Below are positions 17,563 to 26,726 of a DNA stretch of 64,000 bases, piece after piece. The notes beneath the pieces are model-generated. The model did no database searches, was not told where the DNA came from, and was given only the letters and a program-made list of their open reading frames with translations. Position 1 is the stretch's first letter, and every line of letters starts with the position of its first letter. Source of the stretch: Sulfurimicrobium sp963779055 (GTDB lineage: Bacteria > Pseudomonadota > Gammaproteobacteria > Burkholderiales > Sulfuricellaceae); contig CAVZWN010000001.1 of the NCBI GenBank assembly GCA_963779055.1, positions 124,001 to 188,000 of the forward strand, in the 5' to 3' direction. A program made the translations under genes and the position numbers.

Positions 17563-18546
17563 ATGAAATCTGCTAGATCACTGGTTATGATCTCTTCCGT
17601 TTCCGATATTACCTCCCGGCTGGCTCTCGATGCTCAAAGCGTCGGCCAGCTGCGGCTCCAGGCCAGGACCGATCCCGTTGCGGGCGCGCGTGCTGCGGCG
17701 CAGCAGTTCGAGGCGCTGTTCCTGAATATGATGCTGAAAAGCATGCGTGAAGCCACGCCACAGGAGGGGTTGTTCGATAATTCCAATACCCAGCTCTACA
17801 CCAGCATGCTGGATTCGCAGTTATCCCAGAGCCTGAGCAAAGGCAGGGGCATCGGTCTGGCGGATATGCTGGTAAGGCAGATGCAAATGCAGGGCGTGAT
17901 TCCAAAGGATGCCCAGGCAGATACGGGAAAAACGCTAAGCGGCAACCTGGAGCGGCAGCTTTTGCCGGTTGCGGTGACCAGGCCGCTTCACGCAGGCAAA
18001 TCGCCACTGGAGCAGACTTTGTCCGAGCCTGGGGTGCCTGATGTTTTACCGGTAGATGACGGCAAGGCCGGTTTTTCCAGTCCCACCGATTTTGTGAATG
18101 CGCTTTGGCCGCATGCCGCCGAATCTGCCCAGACCCTTGGCGTTCCGGCGCATTTTCTGCTGGGGCAGGCCGCCCTGGAAAGCGGCTGGGGCAAGCGGGA
18201 AATTCGCGATGCGCTGGGTAATAACAGTCATAACCTTTTTGGCATCAAGGCAGGTAAAGGCTGGACTGGAGCGGTAGTGGAGGCGCAGACGACAGAGTAC
18301 GTCAATGGCGTGGCTCAGAAGAAGGTGGAACAGTTCCGCGCCTACGATTCCTACGCCGATTCCTTCAGGGACTATGCCGGGCTGCTCAAAAATAGCCCAC
18401 GCTATGCATCCTTGTTCGGCCAAGAGCTTGATGCCTCAGCTTTTGCGCGTGGCTTGCAGCGGGCTGGGTATGCTACAGACCCAATGTATGCAGACAAGCT
18501 GATGCGCGTGATCAATAGCGGCACCCTGCGCCAGGCGATTTCTTAA
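17563..18546 (+). CDS. flgJ: Flagellar rod-cap / peptidoglycan hydrolase FlgJ
   Basis: Bifunctional: the N-terminal half caps the growing rod and the C-terminal half cuts peptidoglycan to let it through. About 327 residues. Rod-cap region near residues 30-110 (ARAAAQQFEALFLNMMLKSM); glucosaminidase domain from about 175 (FVNALWPHAAESAQTLGV; GQAALESGWGKREI with the likely catalytic glutamate). ATG 17563 has AGGG five bases before it; ATG 17587 (MISSVSDITSRLALD) is the start seen in many homologues, so the first eight residues are uncertain. Confidence 0.93.
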   Translation: MKSARSLVMISSVSDITSRLALDAQSVGQLRLQARTDPVAGARAAAQQFEALFLNMMLKSMREATPQEGLFDNSNTQLYTSMLDSQLSQSLSKGRGIGLADMLVRQMQMQGVIPKDAQADTGKTLSGNLERQLLPVAVTRPLHAGKSPLEQTLSEPGVPDVLPVDDGKAGFSSPTDFVNALWPHAAESAQTLGVPAHFLLGQAALESGWGKREIRDALGNNSHNLFGIKAGKGWTGAVVEAQTTEYVNGVAQKKVEQFRAYDSYADSFRDYAGLLKNSPRYASLFGQELDASAFARGLQRAGYATDPMYADKLMRVINSGTLRQAIS

Positions 18547-18570
18547 AGTATTGCGTTTTTTTGCCGCTAT
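18544..18570 (+). promoter_or_regulatory. Sigma-28 (FliA) promoter for flgK-flgL
   Basis: TAAAGTAT, 11 bases, GCCGCTAT. It differs from consensus at one base in -35 and two in -10, and its -10 is identical to that before flgM. The -35 overlaps the flgJ TAA stop; the -10 ends 20 bases before the flgK ATG. Confidence 0.88.
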
Positions 18571-18590
18571 ATCAGGCAGAGGGAATTTAT

Positions 18591-20516
18591 ATGAGCGGAA
18601 TTTTCGGGATTGCGATGACAAGCTTGCGGGCGGCCCAGGTAGGGCTGTCCACGACAGGCCATAATATCGCCAATGCAAGTACAGAAGGCTTCCATCGCCA
18701 GGAGATCGTGCAGAGTTCCAATACGCCGCTTTCCACCGGTGCGGGGTTTGTCGGGCAGGGCGTCAATGTCGATACGGTCAAGCGCGTCTATAGCCTGTTC
18801 CTGGACCGGCAGGTTCAGACGGCGCAAACCCAGAGTGCTTATCTGGATGTGTATTCCGCCCAGATTAATCAACTCGACAATATGCTGGCTGATCCCAGTT
18901 CAGGTCTGTCACCCGCGCTGCACGATTTTTTCAATGGCGTAAACGACGTCGCTGCCAATCCGGCTTCGGCCCCTTCGCGGCAAAGCATGATCAGTTCGGC
19001 CGAAGTGCTGGTAAATCGCTTAAATACGCTGGATGGGCGTATTCGGGAAATTCGCGATGGCGTCAATTCCCAGGTTGTATCCAGTACCAGCGTCATCACT
19101 TCATACGCCAAACAAATTGCCGAACTCAATACCCGCATCGTCCTTGCCGATGCGGGTGGCAATGGACAGCCTCCAAACGACCTTCTTGATCAGAGGGATC
19201 AGCTGATCGCTGACCTCAACAAGGAAATCAACGTTAGTGTGGTGAAGCAGAGCGACGGTGCCTATAACGTCTTCATGGGCCAGGGGCAGGCTCTGGTGAT
19301 TGGTCAGCAATCGTTTTCCCTGACGGCGCGCCCCTCGGCGGATGATCCGTCGCGGATGGATGTGGCGTATGAAGCCAACGGCTCGACCCAGTTTCTGCCG
19401 CAGGATAGCCTGAACGGCGGTAACTTGGGTGGTTTGCTGAAATTCCGCAGTGAAACCCTCGATGTGACCCAGAATGAGCTGGGGCGGGTTGCGATCGGCC
19501 TGGCGCAAACCTTCAATGACCAGCATCGCCTGGGGCAGGACCTGAATGGGGATCTCGGGGGGGATTTCTTCAGCGTGCCTACGCCCAAGGTGGTGCCGAA
19601 TACCTCCAATACTGCGGGAGCGAGTGCTGCAGTTACGATCAGTACCGTTGGTGGATTGACTGCCAGTGATTACCGCTTGAAGTACGATGGGGTGACGACA
19701 AGTTGGAGCCTTATTGATGTAACGAAAAATCAAGCTGTTGCCATGACCGGTACCGGCACAGTCGCCGACCCTTTTGTGGCTGACGGTATAAGTATCGTGG
19801 TTACTGCCCCTACTGTTCCAGCGAACAATGCGAGTTTTCTGATCCAGCCAACCCGGAGCGGTGCCAGTGATATAAGCGTAGCGATCCGCGATACAGCAAA
19901 GATCGCTGCTGCTGCGCCTATTATTGCAGAGGCGGATATCAATAACACGGGTTCAGGGACAATCAGCGCGGGCAGTGTGACGAGTGTCGCCAATCTACCT
20001 CTTCCTGCAGACGTGACTCTAACTTATAGCAGTGCACCCAGTCCCGGTCAGTTTACAGTGGCCGGTGCCGTACCTGCGGTGGCGCCCATTCCATATTCTG
20101 AAGGCAGTCCAATCAGTTTTAATGGCATCAGCTTTGCCATCTCTGGTTCGCCTGCAGATGGAGATGCGTTCACCATTTCCCGCAATGTCGACGGTGTTTC
20201 TGACAACCGTAATGCGCTGCTGCTGGCGGGTTTGCAGACCAAATCGACCTTGGCCGGCGGTACCGCCACCTATCAGAGCGCTTACAGTCAGATTGTCAGT
20301 TCGATCGGGGTCAGGGCGCGTGATATTAATGTCATGGGGAAAGCCCAGGCCAGCCTGGTCACCCAATCCCAACAGGCGCAACAGTCCATGTCAGGCGTCA
20401 ATCTCGACGAGGAAGCGGCCAATCTGTTGCGTTACCAGCAGGCATACCAGGCATCCGGAAAGATGATGGAAATTGCCACCACCCTGTTTGATACTTTGCT
20501 TAGCCTAGGCCGGTAA
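18591..20516 (+). CDS. flgK: Hook-filament junction protein FlgK (HAP1)
   Basis: First junction protein between hook and filament. 641 residues from ATG 18591 (GAGG nine bases before); the longer frame from 18561 overlaps the promoter. N-terminal SLRAAQVGLSTTGHNIANAS and C-terminal GVNLDEEAANLLRYQQAYQA signatures are intact, with a variable central region (about 340-560). It is exported with help of FlgN. Confidence 0.96.
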   Translation: MSGIFGIAMTSLRAAQVGLSTTGHNIANASTEGFHRQEIVQSSNTPLSTGAGFVGQGVNVDTVKRVYSLFLDRQVQTAQTQSAYLDVYSAQINQLDNMLADPSSGLSPALHDFFNGVNDVAANPASAPSRQSMISSAEVLVNRLNTLDGRIREIRDGVNSQVVSSTSVITSYAKQIAELNTRIVLADAGGNGQPPNDLLDQRDQLIADLNKEINVSVVKQSDGAYNVFMGQGQALVIGQQSFSLTARPSADDPSRMDVAYEANGSTQFLPQDSLNGGNLGGLLKFRSETLDVTQNELGRVAIGLAQTFNDQHRLGQDLNGDLGGDFFSVPTPKVVPNTSNTAGASAAVTISTVGGLTASDYRLKYDGVTTSWSLIDVTKNQAVAMTGTGTVADPFVADGISIVVTAPTVPANNASFLIQPTRSGASDISVAIRDTAKIAAAAPIIAEADINNTGSGTISAGSVTSVANLPLPADVTLTYSSAPSPGQFTVAGAVPAVAPIPYSEGSPISFNGISFAISGSPADGDAFTISRNVDGVSDNRNALLLAGLQTKSTLAGGTATYQSAYSQIVSSIGVRARDINVMGKAQASLVTQSQQAQQSMSGVNLDEEAANLLRYQQAYQASGKMMEIATTLFDTLLSLGR

Positions 20517-20527
20517 GGAGAAAATCC

Positions 20528-21708
20528 ATGCGAGTCAGTACGAACACTATTTATGATCTGGGTGTTGCCAGTATTCAGCAGCAGAACTCGGCACTGGTCA
20601 AGACCCAGCAACAGGTTGCTACTGGCCGCCGCATTCTTACGCCACAGGATGATCCCGTGGCGGCAGCCAGGGTCCTGGAGGTTTCCCAGGCGAAGGCGAT
20701 GAACCAGCAGTACGATGTGAATACGAATTCGGCAACCAGTGCATTATCGTTGGAAGAAGGGGTGCTGCAAAGTGTCGATAATCTGATTCTGGATGTTAAG
20801 GAAGCTATTGGCACTGCTGGCGGTCCCTTGATGTCAAAGGCCTCTTTGAGCGCCCTGGCAACCAACTTGCGCGCGCGCAATCAGGAATTGTTGGGGCTTG
20901 CCAACAGCACGGATGGTAACGGGCAATATATGTTTTCTGGTTACAAGGGCTCGATTCAGCCTTTTTCTCAGAATGCACTTGGTGTGACCTATAGCGGCGA
21001 TCAGGGGCAACGACTGATGCAGATCAGCCCCTCGCGCCAGATCGCAGTCAGCGATTCCGGTTCCGATGTATTCATGCAGATCAAGAATGGCAACGGCACT
21101 TTCGTGACTGAAGCAGGTGCAGCTAATACTGGTACCGGCCTGGTCAGTGCAGGGTCTGCAACCACTGCTTACGACGGTAACAACTATCAGGTAAGTTTTA
21201 CTAGCGCGCACGGCCTATGAGCATTCTGGATGCCGCTAGTAACGTGGTGGGTTCGGGCACGTATACCAGCGGGAGCACAATTACGGTTGGTGGAGGTCAG
21301 TTCGAAATTACGGGTGCGCCTGCAGCTGGGGATTCCTTTACCCTTCAGCCCAGCACCAACGTAAGCTTGTTCAAAACCATCAATGACCTGGCAGATGCTT
21401 TGGACAGCGCGACCGGGCCAAGCGCTGCCCTGACGAATAGTCTGACAACAGCATCTTCAAATATGGAAAATGCGCTTCAGCGGGTTCTGACGGTACATGC
21501 TTCGGTTGGATTGCGAATGCAGGAAGTTGATTCAATCAAAAGTGCGGGGCAGGATACCGCATTGCAGTATGACCAGACACTTTCCGTCTTGCAGGATCTG
21601 GATTACACCAAGGCCCTCACCGATCTGGAGATGCAGAAGGTCGGTCTGGAAGCGGCCCAGAAATCCTTTCTGAAAATTCAGGGACTGTCGCTGTTCAATT
21701 ACATTTAA
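20528..21708 (+). pseudogene. flgL: Hook-filament junction protein FlgL (HAP3), frameshifted
   Basis: Second junction protein, about 393 residues if repaired. The N-terminal part (20528-21220; MRVSTNTIYDLGVASIQQQN) stops early at TGA 21218-21220, while the C-terminal part continues in the -1 frame from before 21217 (SILDAASNVVGSGTYTSGST ... LEMQKVGLEAAQKSFLKIQG) to 21708. Adding one base in GGCC (21212-21215) joins them. The two frames overlap as ATGA, so reinitiation would give two polypeptides, but a sequencing deletion is simpler. Ribosome site AAGGAG before the ATG. Confidence 0.88.
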
Positions 21709-21773
21709 CCCAAATAATCCATTAGTAGACCGTAGGTCGGCTTCAGCCCGAGATGTCGGGTTGAAACCCGACC
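21707..21773 (-). repeat. Palindromic repeat element, copy 2 (after flgL)
   Basis: About 67 bases that match the reverse complement of the right part of the 17359-17474 element, starting AACCCAAATAATCCATTAG and ending with the GTAGGTCGG...CCCGACC palindrome, with a few changes. Its first two bases are the end of the flgL TAA. It lies between convergent flgL and fabI and may also act as a terminator hairpin. Confidence 0.78.
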
Positions 21774-21810
21774 GGCAAGTTCAAACATCAAATGGCCGTA
21801 TCAATAGTGC

Positions 21811-22602
21811 TTAAGCCTCGTCGGCGTTACCCAGCGCGGTGATGTTGAAGCCGCCGTCCACATAAGTGATTTCGCCGGTCATGCCGCTGGCGAGGTCGCT
21901 GCACATGAATGCCGCCACATTGCCCACTTCATCGATGGTGACATTGCGCCGTAGCGGAGCATGTTTTTCATTGTAGCTCAGCAGTTTGCCGAAATCAGCG
22001 ATGCCGCTGGCAGCCAGGGTCTTGATCGGGCCGGCGGAGATGGCGTTGACGCGAATACCCTTGGGGCCCAGGCTGGTGCACATGTAGCGCACGTTGGCTT
22101 CGAGGCTGGCCTTGGCCAGGCCCATTACGTTGTAGTGCGGCACATAACGCTCGGCGCCCAGGTAGGAGAGTGTCAGCAGCGCGGCGTTGCGGCCTTCCAT
22201 CATGGGCAGGCCGGCCTTGGCCAGGGCAACGAAGCTGTAGGAGCTGATGTCATGCGCGATCTGGAAATATTCGCGCGTCACCGCATCCACGTAATCGCCA
22301 GCCAGTGCCTGCTTTGGCACGAAGGCGATGGAATGCACGATGCCGTCGAGGCCGTCCCAGCGTTTGCCCAGTTCGGTGAACAGGTTGGTGATTTCTTCGT
22401 CGCTGGCAACGTCGCAGGGCAGAATGATGTCGCTGCCGAATTCCTTGGCCAGGTCAGTTACGCGGTCCTTGATCTTGTCGTTCTGGTAAGTGAAGGCCAG
22501 TTCAGCGCCCTCGCGCCGCATCGCCTTGGCGATGCCGTAGGAAATGGAGCGGTTGCTGATCAGACCGGTAATCAGAATTTTTTTGTTGCTCAGAAATCCC
22601 AT
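21811..22602 (-). CDS. fabI: Enoyl-[acyl-carrier-protein] reductase FabI (NADH)
   Basis: Last reductive step of each fatty acid elongation cycle. 263 residues from the ATG at 22602, which has GAGGAA six bases before; the longer frame to 22650 adds residues not seen in the family. NAD-binding loop GLISNRSISYGIA near residue 13, and the catalytic Tyr-Lys region SYLGAERYVPHYNVMGLAKA. TATAAT at 22639-22644 on the minus strand is a possible -10, with no good -35. Stands apart from the fab cluster at 57-62 kb. Confidence 0.96.
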   Translation of the reverse strand: MGFLSNKKILITGLISNRSISYGIAKAMRREGAELAFTYQNDKIKDRVTDLAKEFGSDIILPCDVASDEEITNLFTELGKRWDGLDGIVHSIAFVPKQALAGDYVDAVTREYFQIAHDISSYSFVALAKAGLPMMEGRNAALLTLSYLGAERYVPHYNVMGLAKASLEANVRYMCTSLGPKGIRVNAISAGPIKTLAASGIADFGKLLSYNEKHAPLRRNVTIDEVGNVAAFMCSDLASGMTGEITYVDGGFNITALGNADEA

Positions 22603-22710
22603 GCTCGATTCCTCAAAGTGTTTTTTTGAATGGCGTGAATTATAACCCAATTTGAATCAGGGTGATGCGGGTTGGCTGGTTTGAAGCCTTTACGCTACAC
22701 TTCCTCGGCA

Positions 22711-24501
22711 ATGAAAATATTGACGCGCAATCTGCTGGTTTTTCTCCTCTTGCTGACGGCTTGCCGGGGCGTTGTGGCTGCGCCTTCACTTGCTTTGGGC
22801 TATGCGCCAAAATATCCGCCAGGTTTCATGCATTTCGATTATGTCAGCCCGGATGCGCCGAAGCGTGGCAGCCTCGCGCTCTCTGTCATGGGCAACTTTG
22901 ACAGCCTCAATCCTTTCCTGCTCAAGGGGATCGCTGCGGCAGGGATCACCGATCTGGTGTTCGAAACCCTGATGGAACAGTCACTGGACGAACCTTTCAG
23001 CCAGTACGGTTTGCTGGCAAACGATGTCGAGCTGGCCAGTGACCGGCTTTCCGTTACCTACCGCCTCAATCCCCAGGCCCGTTTTTCCGATGGCTCGCCG
23101 GTGCAGGCGGAAGATGTGAAATTTTCTTTCGATATGCTGAAGAGCGAACTGGCCCATCCGCAATACCGCTTTTACTGGGCGGACATCAAACGGGCTGTGG
23201 TGTTGGATGCGCGCACGGTGCGTTTCGAATTCGCCCGGGTCAATCCCGAGTTGCATCTGCTGACCGGGCAGATGCCTGTTTTTTCCCGCAAGTGGGGTGG
23301 TGGCAAGCCATTCGACAAAATGGTCATGGATAAGCCCCTGGGTAGCGGGCCCTACCAGGTGGAAGAGGTTCATCTCGGCAAAAAAATCACTTTCCGGCGC
23401 AATCCCGCCTATTGGGCGGGGGATCTCAATTCCCGGCGCGGCATGTTCAATTACGACAGGGTAAACTTCCTTTATTACAAGGATGAGACAGTACAGCTGG
23501 AAGCTTTCAAGGCTGGGGAATTCGATTTTGTCGCGGTATACAATTCCAAGCAGTGGGCGCGCGATTACCGCGGCTCGAAATTCAACCGCGGGCTGATCAA
23601 GAAGACCGAGCTCGCCCATCACAATAACGCCGGCATGCAGGGTTTCGTGTTCAATACGCGGCGCGAGGTTTTCAGGGACAAGCGGGTGCGCAAGGCCATC
23701 GGGCTGGCGCTGGATTTCGAATGGTCGAACCGGAACCTGTTCTACAATCAGTATCAGCGCTGCAACAGCTTTTTCAGCAACAGCGAGCTGGCTTCTTCCG
23801 GGCTGCCGCAAGGGGACGAACTGAAACTGCTGGAGCCATTCCGCTCCCGGTTGCCAGCAGAGGTATTTACCCGTGAGTGGCAGCCGCCTTCCACCAAATC
23901 GCCAGGCTCTCTGCGCGCCAATCTGCGCCAGGCCAAGGCCTTGCTGGCGGAAGCAGGCTGGAACTACAAGGATGGCGCCCTGCGCAACGCCAAAGGCCAG
24001 CCCTTCGAATTCGAGCTGTTGCTGGCGCAGAAAGGTTTCGAGCGCATCTCCAGTCCCTTCGAGCGCAATCTGGCCAAGTTGGGGATTCATTTGAACTATC
24101 GCACCGTGGACGTGGCGTTGTATCAGCGCCGCCTCGATACTTTCGATTTCGACATGACCGTGTATTCCTTCGGCCAGTCGCAGTCGCCCGGCAACGAGCA
24201 GATGAATATGTGGCACTCCAGCGCGGCCGACCGCGAAGGGTCGAACAACGTCATCGGCATCAAGGATCCGGTGGTGGATGCGCTGGTGGAAAAGATCATC
24301 TACGCGCCTGACCGCAAGGCCCTGGTCACGGCGACCCATGCGCTGGACCGGGTGCTGCTCAACGGCGAATATCTGGTGCCCAACTGGTTTGTAGCCACCC
24401 ACCGCATCGCCTACTGGGACAAGTTCGGTTTTCCTGCAACATTGCCGCTGTATTTCCAGGCTACGGAGTGGATGCTGCGCTTTGGCTGGAGTCGCCAGTA
24501 A
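22711..24501 (+). CDS. yejA: Peptide ABC transporter substrate-binding protein, YejA-like
   Basis: Periplasmic binding protein of the family 5 (oligopeptide) type. About 596 residues from ATG 22711, giving a signal peptide (KILTRNLLVFLLLLTACRGVVA). Family features include PDAPKRGSLALSVMGNFDSL and GSGPYQVEEVHLGKKITFRR. It heads a four-gene yejABEF-like importer. In E. coli the system takes up microcin C and peptides; the substrate here is unknown. Confidence 0.9.
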   Translation: MKILTRNLLVFLLLLTACRGVVAAPSLALGYAPKYPPGFMHFDYVSPDAPKRGSLALSVMGNFDSLNPFLLKGIAAAGITDLVFETLMEQSLDEPFSQYGLLANDVELASDRLSVTYRLNPQARFSDGSPVQAEDVKFSFDMLKSELAHPQYRFYWADIKRAVVLDARTVRFEFARVNPELHLLTGQMPVFSRKWGGGKPFDKMVMDKPLGSGPYQVEEVHLGKKITFRRNPAYWAGDLNSRRGMFNYDRVNFLYYKDETVQLEAFKAGEFDFVAVYNSKQWARDYRGSKFNRGLIKKTELAHHNNAGMQGFVFNTRREVFRDKRVRKAIGLALDFEWSNRNLFYNQYQRCNSFFSNSELASSGLPQGDELKLLEPFRSRLPAEVFTREWQPPSTKSPGSLRANLRQAKALLAEAGWNYKDGALRNAKGQPFEFELLLAQKGFERISSPFERNLAKLGIHLNYRTVDVALYQRRLDTFDFDMTVYSFGQSQSPGNEQMNMWHSSAADREGSNNVIGIKDPVVDALVEKIIYAPDRKALVTATHALDRVLLNGEYLVPNWFVATHRIAYWDKFGFPATLPLYFQATEWMLRFGWSRQ

Positions 24502-25553
24502 TGTGGGCCTACATCCTCAAGCGACTGCTGCTGATGATCCCCACCCTGTTCGGGGTGATGCTGATTACTTTCGTGGTGACCCAGTTCGTTCCGGGCGGAC
24601 CGGTCGAGCAGCTGATTCACCAGATCAAGGGGCAGGGGGCGGGCGGGGAGGCGAGCGGGGCGACCACGACGCTGTATCGTGGCGACCGCGGGCTGGACAA
24701 GGAGCGCATCGAGAGTCTCAAGGCCTTGTATGGTTTCGACAAGCCGGCGCATGAGCGCTTCTTCGACATGATGAAAAACTATGCGACTTTTGACCTCGGC
24801 GAGAGTTATTTTCATCACAAATCGGTGATGCAGCTGGTGGTTTCCAAGCTGCCGGTTTCCATCAGTCTGGGGGTGTGGACGTTTTTCATCGTCTATCTCA
24901 CCTGCATTCCCCTCGGGGTCGCCAAGGCGGTGCGCGATGGCTCTGCCTTCGACGTGATCTCCAGTACCGTGATCCTGGTAGGTTATGCCATTCCCGGTTT
25001 TGTGCTGGGCATCCTGCTGCTGGTGCTGTTCGGCGGCGGCAGCTTCTGGGATGTGTTCCCGCTGCGCGGGCTGGTGTCGGACAACTGGGCCACGCTGCCC
25101 TGGCATGCCAAGATCCTTGATTACCTGTGGCACATGGTGTTGCCGATTACGGCATCGGTGGTGGGGAGTTTCGCGGTGATGACCATGCTGACCAAGAATT
25201 CCTTCATCGAGGAAATCCGCAAGCAATACGTGCTGACAGCGCGCGCCAAGGGCCTCTCCGAGAATACGGTGCTCTACAAGCATGTGTTCCGCAATGCCGT
25301 GATCCCCCTGGTGACCGGGTTTCCGGCGGCATTTATCGGCGCTTTCTTTACCGGCAGTCTGCTCATCGAGACTATTTTTTCGCTCGACGGACTGGGCCTG
25401 CTGTCCTATGAATCGGTGCTGAAGCGGGATTACCCGGTGGTGCTGGGCACCCTGTATCTCTATACCCTGCTGGGGCTGGTGGCCAAACTGCTGTCGGACC
25501 TGAGCTATGTGCTGATCGATCCGCGTATCCAGTTTGAGAGTGTGGACCGATGA
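24501..25553 (+). CDS. yejB: Peptide ABC transporter permease, YejB-like
   Basis: Inner-membrane permease of the binding-protein-dependent type. 350 residues from ATG 24501, which overlaps the yejA stop by one base (TAATG). N-terminal membrane helix (AYILKRLLLMIPTLFGVMLI) and further segments; the EAA loop is seen near 240-265 (EEIRKQYVLTARAKGLSENT). Overlaps yejE by four bases. Confidence 0.92.
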   Translation: MWAYILKRLLLMIPTLFGVMLITFVVTQFVPGGPVEQLIHQIKGQGAGGEASGATTTLYRGDRGLDKERIESLKALYGFDKPAHERFFDMMKNYATFDLGESYFHHKSVMQLVVSKLPVSISLGVWTFFIVYLTCIPLGVAKAVRDGSAFDVISSTVILVGYAIPGFVLGILLLVLFGGGSFWDVFPLRGLVSDNWATLPWHAKILDYLWHMVLPITASVVGSFAVMTMLTKNSFIEEIRKQYVLTARAKGLSENTVLYKHVFRNAVIPLVTGFPAAFIGAFFTGSLLIETIFSLDGLGLLSYESVLKRDYPVVLGTLYLYTLLGLVAKLLSDLSYVLIDPRIQFESVDR

Positions 25554-26575
25554 CGAAGGCGCTCTCTCCTTCAGGGCGCGCCTGGCTGCGCTTCAAATCC
25601 AATCGCAGGGGCTATGTCAGCCTGTGGCTGTTTGCGGTCCTGTTTATCCTCAGCCTGTTTGCCGAAATTCTTTCCAACGACAAGCCGCTGCTGGTGGCTT
25701 ATCAGGGAGAGTATTACTTCCCGATCGTAAAGAACTACCCGGAAACGGTTTTTGGCGGGGATTTCGCCAGCGAGACTGATTACAACGACCCCTTCATTGT
25801 GGAACGCATCACTGCCGGGGAAAACTGGGCCTGGTTCCCCTTGAACCGCTACAGCTTCAACAGCATCAATTACTTCGCCGAATCGCCCAACCCGGCGGCG
25901 CCATCCGGGCAGAATCTGCTTGGCACCGATGACCGCGGCCGCGACGTGCTGGCGCGGCTGATCTACGGCTTCCGCATATCGGTGCTGTTCGCCATGGCGT
26001 TGACGATCGTTGGCACCCTGGTGGGAATTCTTGCCGGCGCGCTTCAGGGCTATTTCGGCGGACGCTTCGACTTGCTGTTCCAGCGCTTTGTCGAGGTCTG
26101 GGGGTCAATGCCGGAGCTGTACCTGCTGATTATTTTTTCCGCTATTTTCCAGCCCAGTATCACGCTGTTGCTGATCCTGCTTTCCCTGTTCGGCTGGATG
26201 GGGCTGGCGGACTATGTGCGCGCCGAGTTCCTGCGCGGCCGCAACATGGATTACGTGAAAGCGGCGCGCGCGCTGGGGGTCTCCAATCGCGCCATCATGC
26301 TGCGTCACCTGGTGCCCAACAGCATGACGCCAGTTATCACCTTCCTGCCATTCCGCATTTCCGGCGCCATTCTGGCGCTTACCAGCCTGGATTTTCTCGG
26401 CCTCGGCGTGCCGCCTTCCACGCCCAGCCTGGGAGAGCTGCTGGCGCAGGGCAAGGACAATATCGAAGCATGGTGGCTTTCCCTCACCACATTCGGCGTG
26501 CTGGTCGGAACGTTGGTGCTGCTGATCTTCATCGGCGAAGCGCTGCGCGAAGCGATGGATACTAGGCGTGGGTGA
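25550..26575 (+). CDS. yejE: Peptide ABC transporter permease, YejE-like
   Basis: Second permease of the importer, 341 residues. One N-terminal membrane helix, a periplasmic stretch (about 40-140), then the permease core with EAA loop (RGRNMDYVKAARALGVSNRA). ATGA overlap with yejB. Its TGA stop is formed by the first unit of a heptamer repeat array (GGGTGAT), so the end of the gene has been touched by the repeat. Confidence 0.92.
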   Translation: MTKALSPSGRAWLRFKSNRRGYVSLWLFAVLFILSLFAEILSNDKPLLVAYQGEYYFPIVKNYPETVFGGDFASETDYNDPFIVERITAGENWAWFPLNRYSFNSINYFAESPNPAAPSGQNLLGTDDRGRDVLARLIYGFRISVLFAMALTIVGTLVGILAGALQGYFGGRFDLLFQRFVEVWGSMPELYLLIIFSAIFQPSITLLLILLSLFGWMGLADYVRAEFLRGRNMDYVKAARALGVSNRAIMLRHLVPNSMTPVITFLPFRISGAILALTSLDFLGLGVPPSTPSLGELLAQGKDNIEAWWLSLTTFGVLVGTLVLLIFIGEALREAMDTRRG

Positions 26576-26726
26576 TGGGTAATGGGTAATGGGTAATGGG
26601 TAATGGGTAATGGGTATGAGGGGTGAGGGGTGAGGGGTTGGGAATGGAAAACGGGAAGGCAGGCTTGAGCGGGGAGGGGTGCGTGGCGGTGGGCAAGCAT
26701 TGCCCATCACCCATTACCCGTCACCC
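26570..26726 (+). repeat. Heptamer array with inverted arm between yejE and yejF
   Basis: Six GGGTRAT units (26570-26611) and a partial one, three GAGGGGT units (26618-26638), then after about 60 bases four inverted ATTACCC-like units (26699-26726). The arms can pair. The array includes the yejE stop and the inverted arm is read as the first residues of the yejF frame. The GAGGGGT units give a possible ribosome site for the ATG at 26644. Confidence 0.85.

Noticed and set aside
22981..24402. 473-codon open frame on the minus strand inside yejA
   Set aside because: It is a shadow of a G/C-rich gene; composition is rich in His, Arg and Gln and matches no family, while yejA is clearly coding.
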